Assembly: GCA_021373115.1 (NCBI GenBank)
Contig: JAJFTI010000026.1
Location: 1-59,110, forward strand
Origin: Eubacteriales bacterium
GTDB lineage: Bacteria > Bacillota > Clostridia > Christensenellales > CAG-138
Direction: 5' to 3'
DNA: 59,110 bases
Numbering within the stretch: position 1 is the stretch's first letter; each line of letters begins with the position of its first letter. The notes beneath the pieces were generated by a model. That model had not been told where the DNA came from and did no database searches. It saw only the letters and a program-made list of their open reading frames with translations. Both the position numbers and the translations under genes were made by a program. Of the stretch, positions 17,070-25,985 are shown one piece after another.

Positions 17070-18491
17070 ATGGCTGAAATCACAATCGCGATCATCCCCG
17101 CACCCTGTGCGATTACGCTGGCGCAGCATACCGCGCTGAAAAATGCGAAGCGTATTTTTCTGCAAACACAGCGACATCCTTCCGCCGACTTTCTCAATTC
17201 GCTTGGGTTTTCCTGCGAAACGATGGACGACCTGTATGAAACAGCTACCGATTTCGATATGCTGAATGAATCTATTGCAAATCGCCTTTGTGAGAAGGGG
17301 GATTGCGTTTACGTTGCCACCGGAATGATACAAAACAGTCAGATTCCGGCGATACGCCGCTTGGCGGAAGAAAAGGGGTTAGGACTCTTTGTACTCCCGC
17401 ATCTTTCCGCCGGAGACGTTGCTTTTCCAAACAGTGCGCGCGCAATCGCAATTTCCGCGCACGATTTGCCACAAATGATCGATCCGGAACAAAACCATAC
17501 GATAGAAGAGATGGATTCCCAGCTGACCGCCGGTAAAACGAAACTGTTTTTCAGCGAATATTATCCCGAAGAATGGACGGTTACCCTTGCGTCGATACAA
17601 AAGAACGGAACCTATCAGTCTCGCGCGATCAAGCTCTGCGAATTGGATCGACAGAAACAGTACGACGCGACGACAACACTCTATATTCCCCGTTCCAACT
17701 ATGAAGAACGCACCCGGCATGATTTTGAGGATGTTATGCGCGTGGTTCGGCGTCTCCGCGCGCCGGACGGCTGTCCCTGGGATCGTGAACAAACGCACGA
17801 TTCGCTGAAGAATGCGCTTCTTGAGGAGTGTTATGAGCTGATTGACGCGATCGACGAAAATGACGACGCGCATATTTGCGAAGAGATGGGGGACGTATTG
17901 CTGCAGTTTGCGCTCCATGCGGCAATTGGCGAAGAACAGCGAGCGTTTACCGCGCGCGACGCCTGCACGGAACTGGTGGAAAAGCTCATTTATCGCCACC
18001 CGCACGTTTTCGGCAGCGTGCGCGTCGATGGCTCGGATGAAGTGCTGAAAAACTGGGACGCGCTGAAAATGGCCCAGCGAAATCAGCAAACACAGACCGA
18101 AGTGCTGAAAAGCGTTCCAAGAAGTTTTCCGGCGCTGCTGCGTAGCCGAAAAGTGCAGAAAAAAGCGGCGGATATTGGATTTGACTGGAACAGCGCCAAG
18201 GATGCTTTCTATAAAATCGGCGAGGAAACGGAGGAACTCCGTCTGGCAATGGAGCAGGGAAGCAACATTGAGGAGGAGATGGGGGATTTGCTCTTCGCCG
18301 TCGTAAACGTTGCGAGGCTTCTGAAGCTGGAACCGGAATTCCTGCTCATGCGCGCAACGGACAAATTCATTCTTCGATTCGAGCAGATGGAATCCCTAGC
18401 TCTCGAGCAGGGCAATACATTGAAAGAACTGCCTTTTCCTGAGCAGGACAGACTCTGGGAGCAGGTAAAAAAGTCCAGACTTAGGGAATAA
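17070..18491 (+). CDS. mazG: YabN-type MazG nucleotide pyrophosphohydrolase with a degenerate methylase domain
   Basis: This 473-residue protein has two MazG modules in its C-terminal half: LRAPDGCPWDREQTH with EECYELIDAID and EEMGD, then EETEELRLAME with EEEMGD. These acidic residues bind Mg and hydrolyse (d)NTPs to monophosphates. The N-terminal 220 residues occupy the place of the tetrapyrrole-methylase-like domain of YabN, but the usual GxGPGD SAM-binding loop is absent (the sequence starts MAEITIAIIPAPCAITLA). The ATG at 17070 follows AGAGGA. It is coupled to the flippase gene upstream. The role is probably house-cleaning of abnormal nucleotides. Confidence 0.93.
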   Translation: MAEITIAIIPAPCAITLAQHTALKNAKRIFLQTQRHPSADFLNSLGFSCETMDDLYETATDFDMLNESIANRLCEKGDCVYVATGMIQNSQIPAIRRLAEEKGLGLFVLPHLSAGDVAFPNSARAIAISAHDLPQMIDPEQNHTIEEMDSQLTAGKTKLFFSEYYPEEWTVTLASIQKNGTYQSRAIKLCELDRQKQYDATTTLYIPRSNYEERTRHDFEDVMRVVRRLRAPDGCPWDREQTHDSLKNALLEECYELIDAIDENDDAHICEEMGDVLLQFALHAAIGEEQRAFTARDACTELVEKLIYRHPHVFGSVRVDGSDEVLKNWDALKMAQRNQQTQTEVLKSVPRSFPALLRSRKVQKKAADIGFDWNSAKDAFYKIGEETEELRLAMEQGSNIEEEMGDLLFAVVNVARLLKLEPEFLLMRATDKFILRFEQMESLALEQGNTLKELPFPEQDRLWEQVKKSRLRE

Positions 18492-18506
18492 TTCACAATT
18501 TATGGC

Positions 18507-18535
18507 TTGCCATTCTGCCCGAAGATTGATACAAT
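18507..18535 (+). promoter_or_regulatory. Promoter of the HU gene
   Basis: TTGCCA (18507-18512) and TACAAT (18530-18535) are separated by 17 bases. Confidence 0.8.
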
Positions 18536-18572
18536 ATGTCAGCAACCAAAAATTCATGGAGGAATATAAACA

Positions 18573-18845
18573 ATGAATAAAACCGATTTAATCGCGGCCG
18601 TCGCGGAGAAGAGCGAACTCTCGAAAAAAGATGCCGAGAAGGCTGTCACCGCGTTTTTGAGCTCGATTGAAGAGTCTCTGAAAATTGGGGAGAAAGTTTC
18701 TATCGTTGGTTTTGGTACCTTTGAAGCGAAGGTTCGTCCCGCCCGCAAAGGCCATAACCCACAGACACGCAAGGAAATCGATATTCCAGCCTCCAAACTG
18801 CCGACGTTTAAAGCGGGCAAAGCGCTCAAGGATTCGCTGAACTAA
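18573..18845 (+). CDS. hup: DNA-binding protein HU
   Basis: This 90-residue histone-like protein bends and compacts DNA. The sequence starts [20 protein letters not shown] and contains the signature [20 protein letters not shown] with the DNA-arm region. Length is exactly that of Bacillus HBsu-type proteins. The ATG at 18573 has GGAGG at 18558. It has its own promoter and terminator, as expected for an abundant nucleoid protein. Confidence 0.98.
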   Translation: MNKTDLIAAVAEKSELSKKDAEKAVTAFLSSIEESLKIGEKVSIVGFGTFEAKVRPARKGHNPQTRKEIDIPASKLPTFKAGKALKDSLN

Positions 18846-18861
18846 GCTGGTTGGCTTACAT

Positions 18862-18897
18862 AACGCCGCATGGGATTCCATTGCGGCGTTTTCGTTT
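18862..18897 (+). terminator. Terminator of the HU gene
   Basis: AACGCCGCA (18862-18870) pairs with TGCGGCGTT (18882-18890), extended inward by TGG/CCA with one bulge, and is followed by TTCGTTTT. Confidence 0.8.
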
Positions 18898-18950
18898 TCC
18901 TCCAAAAATCGGCAAATGTGGGACAATCTGGAATTAATTGCAGATTTCGC

Positions 18951-18979
18951 TTGCTTCATTGCTGAATTTGCGGGATAAT
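18951..18979 (+). promoter_or_regulatory. Promoter of xpt-guaA
   Basis: TTGCTT (18951-18956) and GATAAT (18974-18979) are 17 bp apart. The leader to the xpt ATG is only about 30 nt, too short for a purine riboswitch. Confidence 0.6.
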
Positions 18980-19016
18980 GAACGCAATATTTCGAAGAGA
19001 TGGGAGTTGGTGCAGC

Positions 19017-19592
19017 ATGAAACAGTTCCAAGACCGCATTCGTGCCGAGGGGCGCGTTCTTCCCGGAAACATCATAAAGGTAGACGGCTTTTTGAACCAC
19101 CGTGTGGATACAGCGCTGATGCGCAGCATGGCAAAGGAATTCAAAAGCCGTTTTGATTTAACGGGGCTTACCGCCGTTTTAACGGTTGAGGCATCCGGCA
19201 TCGCGCTGGCAACGATCTGCGCGGAAGAATTCGGCGTTCCGCTCGTTTTTGCCAAGAAGGCGAAATCGGACAACATTGAAGGCGGTCTTTATAAAAGCGA
19301 CATCTACTCCTATACCTATAAAAAGAAAGTAACGCTGCTCGTTTCGAGCCAGTGGCTCGGACCAAACGATAAAGTGCTTGTGATCGATGATTTCCTTGCG
19401 AACGGGGAAGCGCTGCGCGGTCTCGTGGAAATTATCGACGAGGCAGGCGCAACGCTGCTTGGCATTGGCGTTGCGATTGAAAAAGGATTTCAACCCGGCG
19501 GCCAGAGGCTTCGTGATGCCGGAATTCATTTGGAATCGCTTGCCATTATTGAAAAAGCGGATGAAAACGGGATCATCTTTCGGGGGGAGTAA
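19017..19592 (+). CDS. xpt: Xanthine phosphoribosyltransferase
   Basis: This 191-residue purine-salvage enzyme joins xanthine and PRPP to make XMP. The N-terminal MKQFQDRIRAEGRVLPGNIIK segment, DGFLNHRVD, and the PRPP loop VLVIDDFLANGEAL near residue 120 match the Xpt family. The ATG at 19017 follows GGGAG at 19002. Four bases separate it from guaA, which converts the product XMP to GMP, so the pair forms a compact guanine-nucleotide salvage operon. Confidence 0.95.
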   Translation: MKQFQDRIRAEGRVLPGNIIKVDGFLNHRVDTALMRSMAKEFKSRFDLTGLTAVLTVEASGIALATICAEEFGVPLVFAKKAKSDNIEGGLYKSDIYSYTYKKKVTLLVSSQWLGPNDKVLVIDDFLANGEALRGLVEIIDEAGATLLGIGVAIEKGFQPGGQRLRDAGIHLESLAIIEKADENGIIFRGE

Positions 19593-19595
19593 CGC

Positions 19596-21119
19596 ATGCG
19601 CGAACGGGTTGTGGTTCTGGACTTTGGCGGGCAATACAATCAGCTGATCGCGCGGCGTGTTCGCGAAGCGGGCGTTTACAGCGAGCTGATCCCGCATGAC
19701 GCGCCGCTTTCCCGCATACAGGGGGAATCGCTCAGCGCGATTATTCTGACCGGCGGGCCGGACAGCGTGTATGCCGAGGGAGCGAAAACATGCGATAATG
19801 CGATATTTTCGCTTGGCATTCCGGTACTTGGCATCTGTTATGGAATGCAATATCTCGCGAAGGTATTTGGCGGCGAGATTGCCTCAGCGGAGATTCGTGA
19901 ATACGGGCATACGAACATCCGGTTCTCCGATCATCCGTTGTTTCGCGGACTTGGCAGCGCGGTCTGGATGAACCATAACGATTCCGTTACCAAAGAGCCA
20001 AAGGGATTTTCCTCTATTGCTTCAACGGCGGCGTGTCCGGTTGCCGCGTTTGCGGATGAAGAAAGAAAGCTCTACGGAATCCAGTTCCATGCGGAGGTTA
20101 CGCATACCGAAAACGGGCAAAGGTTATTTGAGAACTTTTTAAAACAGATATGCGCTCTGCGCTGCGATTACAGCGCTTCCAATCTCAAGGACGAACTCAT
20201 CGCTCAGATTCGCGCGCAGGTGGGAAATAAACGGGTGATTGGCGCGCTCTCCGGCGGCGTGGATTCCTCCGTAGCAAGCGTGCTGGTGCATGAAGCGGTT
20301 GGGGATCAACTGACCTGCATCTTTGTCGATCACGGCCTGCTGCGCGAGAACGAAGCGGATGAAGTAATGCGCGTTTATCACGACACGCTCTCTCTCAACA
20401 TCATCAAAGTTGACGCTAGACAGCGCTTCCTAAAGAAGCTTGCAGGCGTTGTTGAGCCGGAGCGTAAACGTAAAATCATTGGCGAGGAGTTCATCCGCGT
20501 CTTCGAAGAAGAATCAAAGAAGCTCGGCGGCGGAGAGTTCCTGCTGCAGGGCACGATCTATCCGGACGTGATTGAAAGCGGAACCAGCAGCGCCAGCACG
20601 ATTAAAAGTCATCATAACGTCGGCGGCCTGCCAAAGGATATTGGATTTACCGGCCTGGTCGAACCGCTCCGGATGCTGTTTAAAGACGAAGTCCGCGCGC
20701 TTGGCGAGTCGATTGGAATTCCGCACGAACTGGTCTGGCGGCAGCCGTTTCCGGGGCCAGGGCTGGCAATTCGCGTGCTTGGCGACGTTACGGAAGAGAA
20801 ACTTCAGATCCTTCGCCGGAGCGATTTCATCTTCCGGGAAGAAATTAAGAATTCCGGGCTGGCGGAGGCCATCTGGCAGTATTTCACCGTGTTCACCGGC
20901 ATGCGCAGCGTCGGCGTAATGGGTGATTTACGCACCTACGATTACGTCATCGGGGTGCGCGCGGTCACTTCTACGGACGCGATGACCGTGGAGTGGGCGG
21001 AGATTCCATATCCTGTGCTTCGGCGCATCAGCGAGCGAATCATCGGCGAGGTGCCGCATGTAAACCGCGTGGTCTACGATATCACGAGTAAACCCCCGGG
21101 AACGATTGAGTGGGAATAA
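19596..21119 (+). CDS. guaA: GMP synthase (glutamine-hydrolysing)
   Basis: This 507-residue enzyme aminates XMP to GMP. A class I glutamine amidotransferase domain (about 1-190) carries the nucleophile in LGICYGMQ near residue 80 and the catalytic His-Glu region in [14 protein letters not shown]. The ATP-pyrophosphatase domain (about 195-390) has the PP-loop [16 protein letters not shown] near 216. The dimerisation domain ends in [13 protein letters not shown] as in other GuaA proteins. It starts 4 bp after xpt behind GGGGGAG. Confidence 0.98.
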   Translation: MRERVVVLDFGGQYNQLIARRVREAGVYSELIPHDAPLSRIQGESLSAIILTGGPDSVYAEGAKTCDNAIFSLGIPVLGICYGMQYLAKVFGGEIASAEIREYGHTNIRFSDHPLFRGLGSAVWMNHNDSVTKEPKGFSSIASTAACPVAAFADEERKLYGIQFHAEVTHTENGQRLFENFLKQICALRCDYSASNLKDELIAQIRAQVGNKRVIGALSGGVDSSVASVLVHEAVGDQLTCIFVDHGLLRENEADEVMRVYHDTLSLNIIKVDARQRFLKKLAGVVEPERKRKIIGEEFIRVFEEESKKLGGGEFLLQGTIYPDVIESGTSSASTIKSHHNVGGLPKDIGFTGLVEPLRMLFKDEVRALGESIGIPHELVWRQPFPGPGLAIRVLGDVTEEKLQILRRSDFIFREEIKNSGLAEAIWQYFTVFTGMRSVGVMGDLRTYDYVIGVRAVTSTDAMTVEWAEIPYPVLRRISERIIGEVPHVNRVVYDITSKPPGTIEWE

Positions 21120-21144
21120 ATTTACGAAAAGGAGGGAGAAAACC

Positions 21145-21402
21145 ATGTCTTACTACTATGTCATCGGTGTTCGAATGGACAACCGTATCAGCAACTCGGC
21201 GAACTTTCAGCAGGTGCTGACGAAGAACGGCTGCAAGATCAAGGCAAGGCTTGGGCTTCACGAGGTCGGCGAGGATCTCTCCGCAACGGACGGGCTGATT
21301 ATCCTTCAGCCTTACGGAGAGAAGGAAGAGATCGAACAACTGGTGAAAGAGCTCAACAATCTCGCCGGGATCAAAGCAAAATTGATCGACTTAACCGAAT
21401 AA
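21145..21402 (+). CDS. Small ACT-like protein resembling the TM1266 family
   Basis: This 85-residue protein has the pattern of a ferredoxin-like ACT fold: a first strand YYVIGVRMDNRI, a helix ANFQQVLTKNG, a strand KARLGLHEVG, a strand DGLIILQPYG, a helix EEIEQLVKELNNLAGI and a final strand AKLIDL. This resembles the TM1266-type proteins called hydrogenase-system regulators, but at this length I cannot assign it firmly. The ATG at 21145 follows a strong GGAGGGAG. It lies 25 bp after guaA and before a terminator, so it is probably the last gene of xpt-guaA. The function is unknown. Confidence 0.7.
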   Translation: MSYYYVIGVRMDNRISNSANFQQVLTKNGCKIKARLGLHEVGEDLSATDGLIILQPYGEKEEIEQLVKELNNLAGIKAKLIDLTE

Positions 21403-21411
21403 CGAGACTGG

Positions 21412-21446
21412 AAACCTTCGAAAACAAGTTTCGAAGGTTTTGTTTA
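21412..21446 (+). terminator. Terminator of xpt-guaA
   Basis: AAACCTTCGAAA (21412-21423) and TTTCGAAGGTTT (21429-21440) form a perfect 12-bp stem with a 5-nt loop, followed by TGTTT. Confidence 0.85.
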
Positions 21447-21460
21447 TTCGGAGGTTGTTG

Positions 21461-21505
21461 ATGGTTCATTGGGCACGGAATCACTCGAAGAATTCTGTGA
21501 TATAA
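21461..21505 (+). CDS. Candidate 14-codon leader ORF before the MBOAT gene
   Basis: The ATG at 21461 has GGAGG at 21450-21454 with a 6-nt spacer. It encodes MVHWARNHSKNSVI and stops at 21503-21505, eight bases before the MBOAT ATG. The MBOAT gene itself has no Shine-Dalgarno, so termination-reinitiation is plausible. The overlapping TATAAT at 21501-21506 offers a competing explanation (a promoter giving a leaderless mRNA). Confidence 0.35.
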   Translation: MVHWARNHSKNSVI

Positions 21506-21512
21506 TATCCCC

Positions 21513-22937
21513 ATGGTCTTTTCGAGTCTGACATTCTTATTGCTCTTTCTGCCGGCTATGCTAGCGGTCTATTTCGTGTACCGCAACATACGATGGCGGA
21601 ATATTGCGCTGCTGATCGGCTCGCTGTTTTTTTACGCCTGGGGCGAACCGGTATTCGTACTGGTTATGGCGGGCGTTACGCTTTCCGTTTATGCCGGAAC
21701 GCTGGCATTCAGCGCGACGAAAAGCGCCGCCGCGAAAAAGGCATTATTCGCTATAACGCTGATTGTTTCGCTTGGCGCGCTTCTGTATTTTAAATATGCC
21801 GCATTCTTTGTGAATCAGATCCTTCCAATTTTTAACGGAAGCGAAAAAATGCAATCGCCGCTGCTGCCAATCGGCATTTCGTTTTTTACCTTTCAGGCGA
21901 TTTCCTATGCGGTGGACGCATATCGTGGCAATGTCCGCGTACAAAAGAACTATGCGTTGCTTCTGCTCTATGTTTCCTGCTTTCCGCAGTTGATTGCAGG
22001 GCCGATCGTCCAGTATTCCGATATTGAATACGAACTGAAGTCCCGCCAAACGACGCTGGATGATTTTTCCGGCGGCATGCGCCGCTTCGCGCTGGGGTTA
22101 TGCAAAAAGGTTTTGATTGCGAATCTGCTGGGTGAGATGCTTTCTTCACTCCCGCAAGCGGATGCTTCCGTCGCCGCGGCGTGGCTGACCAGCGCAGTCT
22201 TTGCGCTGCAGATTTATTTTGATTTTTCCGCTTATTCCGATATGGCAATCGGCTTGGGGCGTGTGCTCGGATTCCGCTACCAGGAAAACTTCAACTATCC
22301 CTACATCGCGCGTTCCGTGTCCGAGTTCTGGCGCAGGTGGCACATTTCGCTCGGCCGTTTTTTTCGGGAGTACGTCTATTTTCCGCTTGGCGGAAGCCGA
22401 AAAGGCGCGAACCGGACAACGCTCAATTTGCTTGTCGTATGGACATTAACGGGGCTATGGCATGGCGCGAGCTGGAATTTTATCCTCTGGGGGTTATATT
22501 ACGGTGTGCTGATCGCGCTGGAGCACGGCGCTCTGAAGCGAACCTTACGGAAGACTCCGCGTGCACTTGGTATTCTGCTCACCCTAATCGCCGTTCTGTT
22601 TGGGTGGGTTTTGTTCTATCAAACCGATCTTGCGCTTTGTGCAAACCAACTGCTAGCTATGCTTGGCATTACGCTGAAAAGCGGAACCGTTTGTTTTGCC
22701 GGCTGGATTGATGCGGAAACTCGGTATGCGCTGCGTGCCTATACGGTGTTTCCGCTCGTTGCCGCCGTTCTGAGCTTACCGATTCTGCCGTCAATTGAAC
22801 GGGCCATGAACCACCGCCTGCGGCTGCAGCGTACGGCAAATTTACTGTTCACGCTTGCACTAACCGCTGGCGTACTGCTGAGCATTTTTAATCTTGTTGC
22901 GGATAGTTACAATCCGTTTCTCTACTTTCGTTTCTAG
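21513..22937 (+). CDS. MBOAT-family O-acyltransferase (AlgI/DltB type)
   Basis: This 474-residue polytopic membrane protein starts MVFSSLTFLLLFLPAMLAVYF, the standard AlgI-family N-terminus. The family histidine is in TGLWHGASWNFILWG near residue 317, and SVSEFWRRWHISLGRFFREY precedes it. Members pass acetyl or other acyl groups across the membrane to an extracytoplasmic transferase. The next gene encodes a DHHW-type partner 23 bp downstream, the usual arrangement. No Shine-Dalgarno precedes the ATG at 21513. The acceptor polymer is unknown. Confidence 0.94.
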   Translation: MVFSSLTFLLLFLPAMLAVYFVYRNIRWRNIALLIGSLFFYAWGEPVFVLVMAGVTLSVYAGTLAFSATKSAAAKKALFAITLIVSLGALLYFKYAAFFVNQILPIFNGSEKMQSPLLPIGISFFTFQAISYAVDAYRGNVRVQKNYALLLLYVSCFPQLIAGPIVQYSDIEYELKSRQTTLDDFSGGMRRFALGLCKKVLIANLLGEMLSSLPQADASVAAAWLTSAVFALQIYFDFSAYSDMAIGLGRVLGFRYQENFNYPYIARSVSEFWRRWHISLGRFFREYVYFPLGGSRKGANRTTLNLLVVWTLTGLWHGASWNFILWGLYYGVLIALEHGALKRTLRKTPRALGILLTLIAVLFGWVLFYQTDLALCANQLLAMLGITLKSGTVCFAGWIDAETRYALRAYTVFPLVAAVLSLPILPSIERAMNHRLRLQRTANLLFTLALTAGVLLSIFNLVADSYNPFLYFRF

Positions 22938-22960
22938 CGAACGAAGAAAGGAGCAAGCCC

Positions 22961-24313
22961 TTGCGCAGGAAGTTAACTTTTTTAGTAACATTTTGGTGGG
23001 TTATTCTATGCGGCGCGCTTGGCGCCTGCCTTCTGCTTTTCGCAAATAAACAGCCTGTTGTGTCCAACGATGAAAACAGAACTCTTTCTGGAATGCCAGG
23101 TTTTTCGATACAAATTATAAAAGAAGGCAGCTTCGACGAATCCTTTGAAAACTTTCTGTGCGATCAGTTTTTCCTGCGCGGCGATATTGTGGACCTGTCG
23201 AACACGGTCAAGCATCTGTTCTCTGTTTTAACGACGGACGAGCTGCTGCGCGAAGAAAGCGAGGAGGCGTTTGTTCCGGCTCTTATCGAGGCAGACTCGG
23301 CGATCGAGGAAAGCGAAACGGCGGATCAAACGCAGACGAGTCCGGAAACGCAGGCGGAACCGGAAGAAACGGAATCCCGGCAGGCGGCTGCAGCGGTTTC
23401 TGCAAGCGGAGATTCTGTCGGCGTCTGGCTCGATCATTCGGACGGGTCCCGAACGCAACTGTTGAGTTACTCGAGCGAAGACGTGAGAAAAGCCGCGGAA
23501 TCGATCAACGACTACGCGGCGCTTTTGCCGGAAAACGGCAGGATGAACGTTTTATTTGTGCCGCGCGCTCAAACGGTAAACCGGTTCGCGCTGCATACTG
23601 ACACCGAGAGCGGTTGGTCGAGCGATGTGGAACCGATGCTCATGGCCGATGTTTCCGGAAATGTTACGGTGTTCTCCGCATACGATATTTTCAAAGAACC
23701 GATCCGAAACGGTGAATATGTCTACTTTCGCACCGACCACCACTGGACGGCGCGCGGCGCATATCTCGCTGCGGACGCTATGCTGAAAGAAGCGGGATAT
23801 CAAACAATACCGCTTGCGGATTATACCGAAAAATCGATGGAAGGGTATCTTGGCTCGATTTATCTGCATGGAAGAAACGCCAAGCTCAAAGAACTGGCGG
23901 ATACGATTGAAGTGTTTTATCCGCTTCTGCCTGCAAAATCCTACCGCGTTTCCAACGCCTATAAAAAGGGCGAACTGCCGGTGATTGATGATACGCAAAC
24001 GAATTATCTGGTGTTTCTCGGCGGAACGCACGGCCCATACCGGCTGCTGGAAGGCGGGTACCATACAGGAAGAAACATGCTGCTTATCTGTGATTCGTTT
24101 GGAAATTCAATTGCGCCGTTTTTCCTGCCGTATTACGACAATGTTTACCTTGTTGATTTTCGGGACGCCTATTATTCGAGGGAAGCCGCGGAAGCGGGTG
24201 TTGCGGAATATGTGAAACGGTGCGATATCAGCGATATCTACCTGGTGCTGTCGGAAACGAACGGAATTGGAACGAACTATATCAACCGGATTATGCCGTA
24301 TAATATTAACTGA
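22961..24313 (+). CDS. DHHW-family extracytoplasmic acyltransferase partner
   Basis: This 450-residue protein has one N-terminal membrane helix (about residues 5-28), then the family motif NDENRTLSGMPGFS, an acidic Glu/Thr-rich linker (about 85-150), and the eponymous FRTDHHWTARGAY near residue 258. A GSFGNS-like block (ICDSFGNSIAPFFLPYYDN) is the expected SGNH/AlgX-like nucleophile site. Such proteins work with MBOAT proteins to acylate surface glycans. The start is TTG at 22961 with GAAAGGAG eight bases upstream. The low-complexity acidic linker suggests a tether holding the catalytic domain away from the membrane. Confidence 0.88.
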   Translation: MRRKLTFLVTFWWVILCGALGACLLLFANKQPVVSNDENRTLSGMPGFSIQIIKEGSFDESFENFLCDQFFLRGDIVDLSNTVKHLFSVLTTDELLREESEEAFVPALIEADSAIEESETADQTQTSPETQAEPEETESRQAAAAVSASGDSVGVWLDHSDGSRTQLLSYSSEDVRKAAESINDYAALLPENGRMNVLFVPRAQTVNRFALHTDTESGWSSDVEPMLMADVSGNVTVFSAYDIFKEPIRNGEYVYFRTDHHWTARGAYLAADAMLKEAGYQTIPLADYTEKSMEGYLGSIYLHGRNAKLKELADTIEVFYPLLPAKSYRVSNAYKKGELPVIDDTQTNYLVFLGGTHGPYRLLEGGYHTGRNMLLICDSFGNSIAPFFLPYYDNVYLVDFRDAYYSREAAEAGVAEYVKRCDISDIYLVLSETNGIGTNYINRIMPYNIN

Positions 24314-24314
24314 T

Positions 24315-25907
24315 ATGAGTGAACAGAAACAAAACAAAACAAGCGGACACGAAATCCTTCGCCAAAGCGAGGAGCGTGAGAACACCACGCTGATCTGGCG
24401 GAAGTCCGGCAATCCGGTCGGATCGTCCGTTGGAGCGGGGGATCGGCGATTTCTTCGCCGCGCGCTGATTGGGTCCGCAGCCGCGCTTCTTGCGCTCATT
24501 TGTATTGGAGTTCTGTCGTACTACAATATAGGCCAACTACGGCAGACATACGCCGCATTGCTGATTCAGCAGGGTAAGTATCGAAAAGCGGAGGAGATCC
24601 TTCTTTCGCTGACAAAAAGCGATGCACAGGAATCGCTTCTGAAGCGGAATTACTTTGCCTGCGGGCGTTCGCTCGAACAAACCGGGAACCTGAGCGAAGC
24701 GGTTCGGTTCTATCAGGCGGCGGGCGATTATCCGAACGCGGCGGAAGCGCTGCAGCGCACCGGATACGCGCTCGCGCAAATTTATGAGGCCGACGGGGAT
24801 TATCGGGAGGCGAGTGAAACCTATACCGCGCTCGGAGATTATCTCGACGCGGTGGAAAAGAGCGAATTCTGCAGTTATGCGTATGCAATCGAATGCTATG
24901 AAAACGGTAATTACAACGATGCGATGCGGCTTTTCTACGCGCTAGGCGGTTATGCGGACGCGGAATCCTACGCAAAAAAGTCGGCCGCGGCCTTATCGAA
25001 AAACGCCGGGGCAGGGGACCTCGTTTCGCTGCTGGTCGGCTTGACGGACGAGCAGCTGCAGGTGCGAGCGCGCCTGAAATCGGATCGGGACGCGCTTCCG
25101 AAAGGGATCGTGGCAACCGGGTATAAGCACACGATTGCAAAAACGGAATCCGGTTCGGTGCTTTCCGTAGGTTCGAATCTTTCCGGTCAGTGCAATACGA
25201 CCGAATGGTCGAATATCGTAGCCGTTGCCGCTGGCGCGTACCATTCCGTCGGCCTGCGATCCGATGGAACGGTTGTAGCAGCCGGATCGAATGCATATGG
25301 TCAGTGCGATGTTACCGGCTGGAAAAACGTTGTCTCGATCTATGCGGGCGCGTATAACACGGTGGGAATCACGCAAAGCGGAGAGATACTGAATGCCGGA
25401 TATCAGCGCTGGAATACGTTGAACTGGCGCGAGATCGGCAGCCTTTCGATTGGGGACTATTCGCTCAACGGTGTGATGGAGAACGGTCAGCCGCTGAGTA
25501 CGCATAGCGACCTGATTACAAGCGACTATTACGACCTTGTTGCGTTTGATGCGGCTACCGCCAACAGCGCGGGGTTGAAAGCAGATGGAAGCGTTGTGAG
25601 CAACGGGCTTGACACATCCGGACTATCCAATATTCTTTCGATCGACTGTACGCCAAACGGTCTTTATGCGCTGGATGATACAGGCCGCGTTATGGAAATC
25701 GGCTTTCGCTTTGCGCATCTGCCCGACGTATCGGACTGGACGGACGTAGTTGCGATCTCTGCCAACGCAACCTTTGTGGTCGGCGTTACGAAGAACGGCC
25801 GCGTTCTCGCGCGCGGCTCGAGCGATATGGGACAGTGTGACACGCAGGATTGGGTGCTCTTTACACCCGTGGCAACACCGGAGCCAATTCCTGCATCCGA
25901 GCCGTAA
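24315..25907 (+). CDS. Membrane-anchored TPR and RCC1-repeat protein
   Basis: This 530-residue protein has a charged cytoplasmic N-terminus (about 1-48), one membrane helix (about 49-70, IGSAAALLALICIGVLSYY), TPR-like helical repeats (about 75-225, with KAEEILL, AVRFYQAAGDYPNA, REASETYTALGDYLDA and DAMRLFYALGGYADA) and a C-terminal beta-propeller made of RCC1-like repeats (about 250-520). The propeller repeats show HTIAKTESGSVLSVGSN, HSVGLRSDGTVVAAGSN and related blocks. The ATG at 24315 is one base after the DHHW stop and has no Shine-Dalgarno, so translation is coupled. It probably acts outside the membrane as a scaffold for the acylation system; this is inference. Confidence 0.85.
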   Translation: MSEQKQNKTSGHEILRQSEERENTTLIWRKSGNPVGSSVGAGDRRFLRRALIGSAAALLALICIGVLSYYNIGQLRQTYAALLIQQGKYRKAEEILLSLTKSDAQESLLKRNYFACGRSLEQTGNLSEAVRFYQAAGDYPNAAEALQRTGYALAQIYEADGDYREASETYTALGDYLDAVEKSEFCSYAYAIECYENGNYNDAMRLFYALGGYADAESYAKKSAAALSKNAGAGDLVSLLVGLTDEQLQVRARLKSDRDALPKGIVATGYKHTIAKTESGSVLSVGSNLSGQCNTTEWSNIVAVAAGAYHSVGLRSDGTVVAAGSNAYGQCDVTGWKNVVSIYAGAYNTVGITQSGEILNAGYQRWNTLNWREIGSLSIGDYSLNGVMENGQPLSTHSDLITSDYYDLVAFDAATANSAGLKADGSVVSNGLDTSGLSNILSIDCTPNGLYALDDTGRVMEIGFRFAHLPDVSDWTDVVAISANATFVVGVTKNGRVLARGSSDMGQCDTQDWVLFTPVATPEPIPASEP

Positions 25908-25930
25908 ACAAGGAGCAGACCTATCGAAAA

Positions 25931-25961
25931 GCAGGCAGGCTATAAAACGCCTGCCTGCTAT
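25931..25961. terminator. Terminator between convergent operons
   Basis: GCAGGCAGGC (25931-25940) pairs with GCCTGCCTGC (25949-25958) around an 8-nt loop. It lies between the RCC1 gene and the minus-strand moaD-like gene. Confidence 0.8.
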
Positions 25962-25985
25962 TCTGCTGCACTGCAAAACGAAGAA

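Noticed and set aside
18891..19016. Purine riboswitch before xpt-guaA
   Set aside because: The leader after the likely promoter is about 30 nt and no aptamer motifs are visible.
24315..25907. RCC1 repeats taken as eukaryotic contamination
   Set aside because: The gene is coupled to bacterial MBOAT and DHHW genes, has matching composition and a bacterial membrane anchor.
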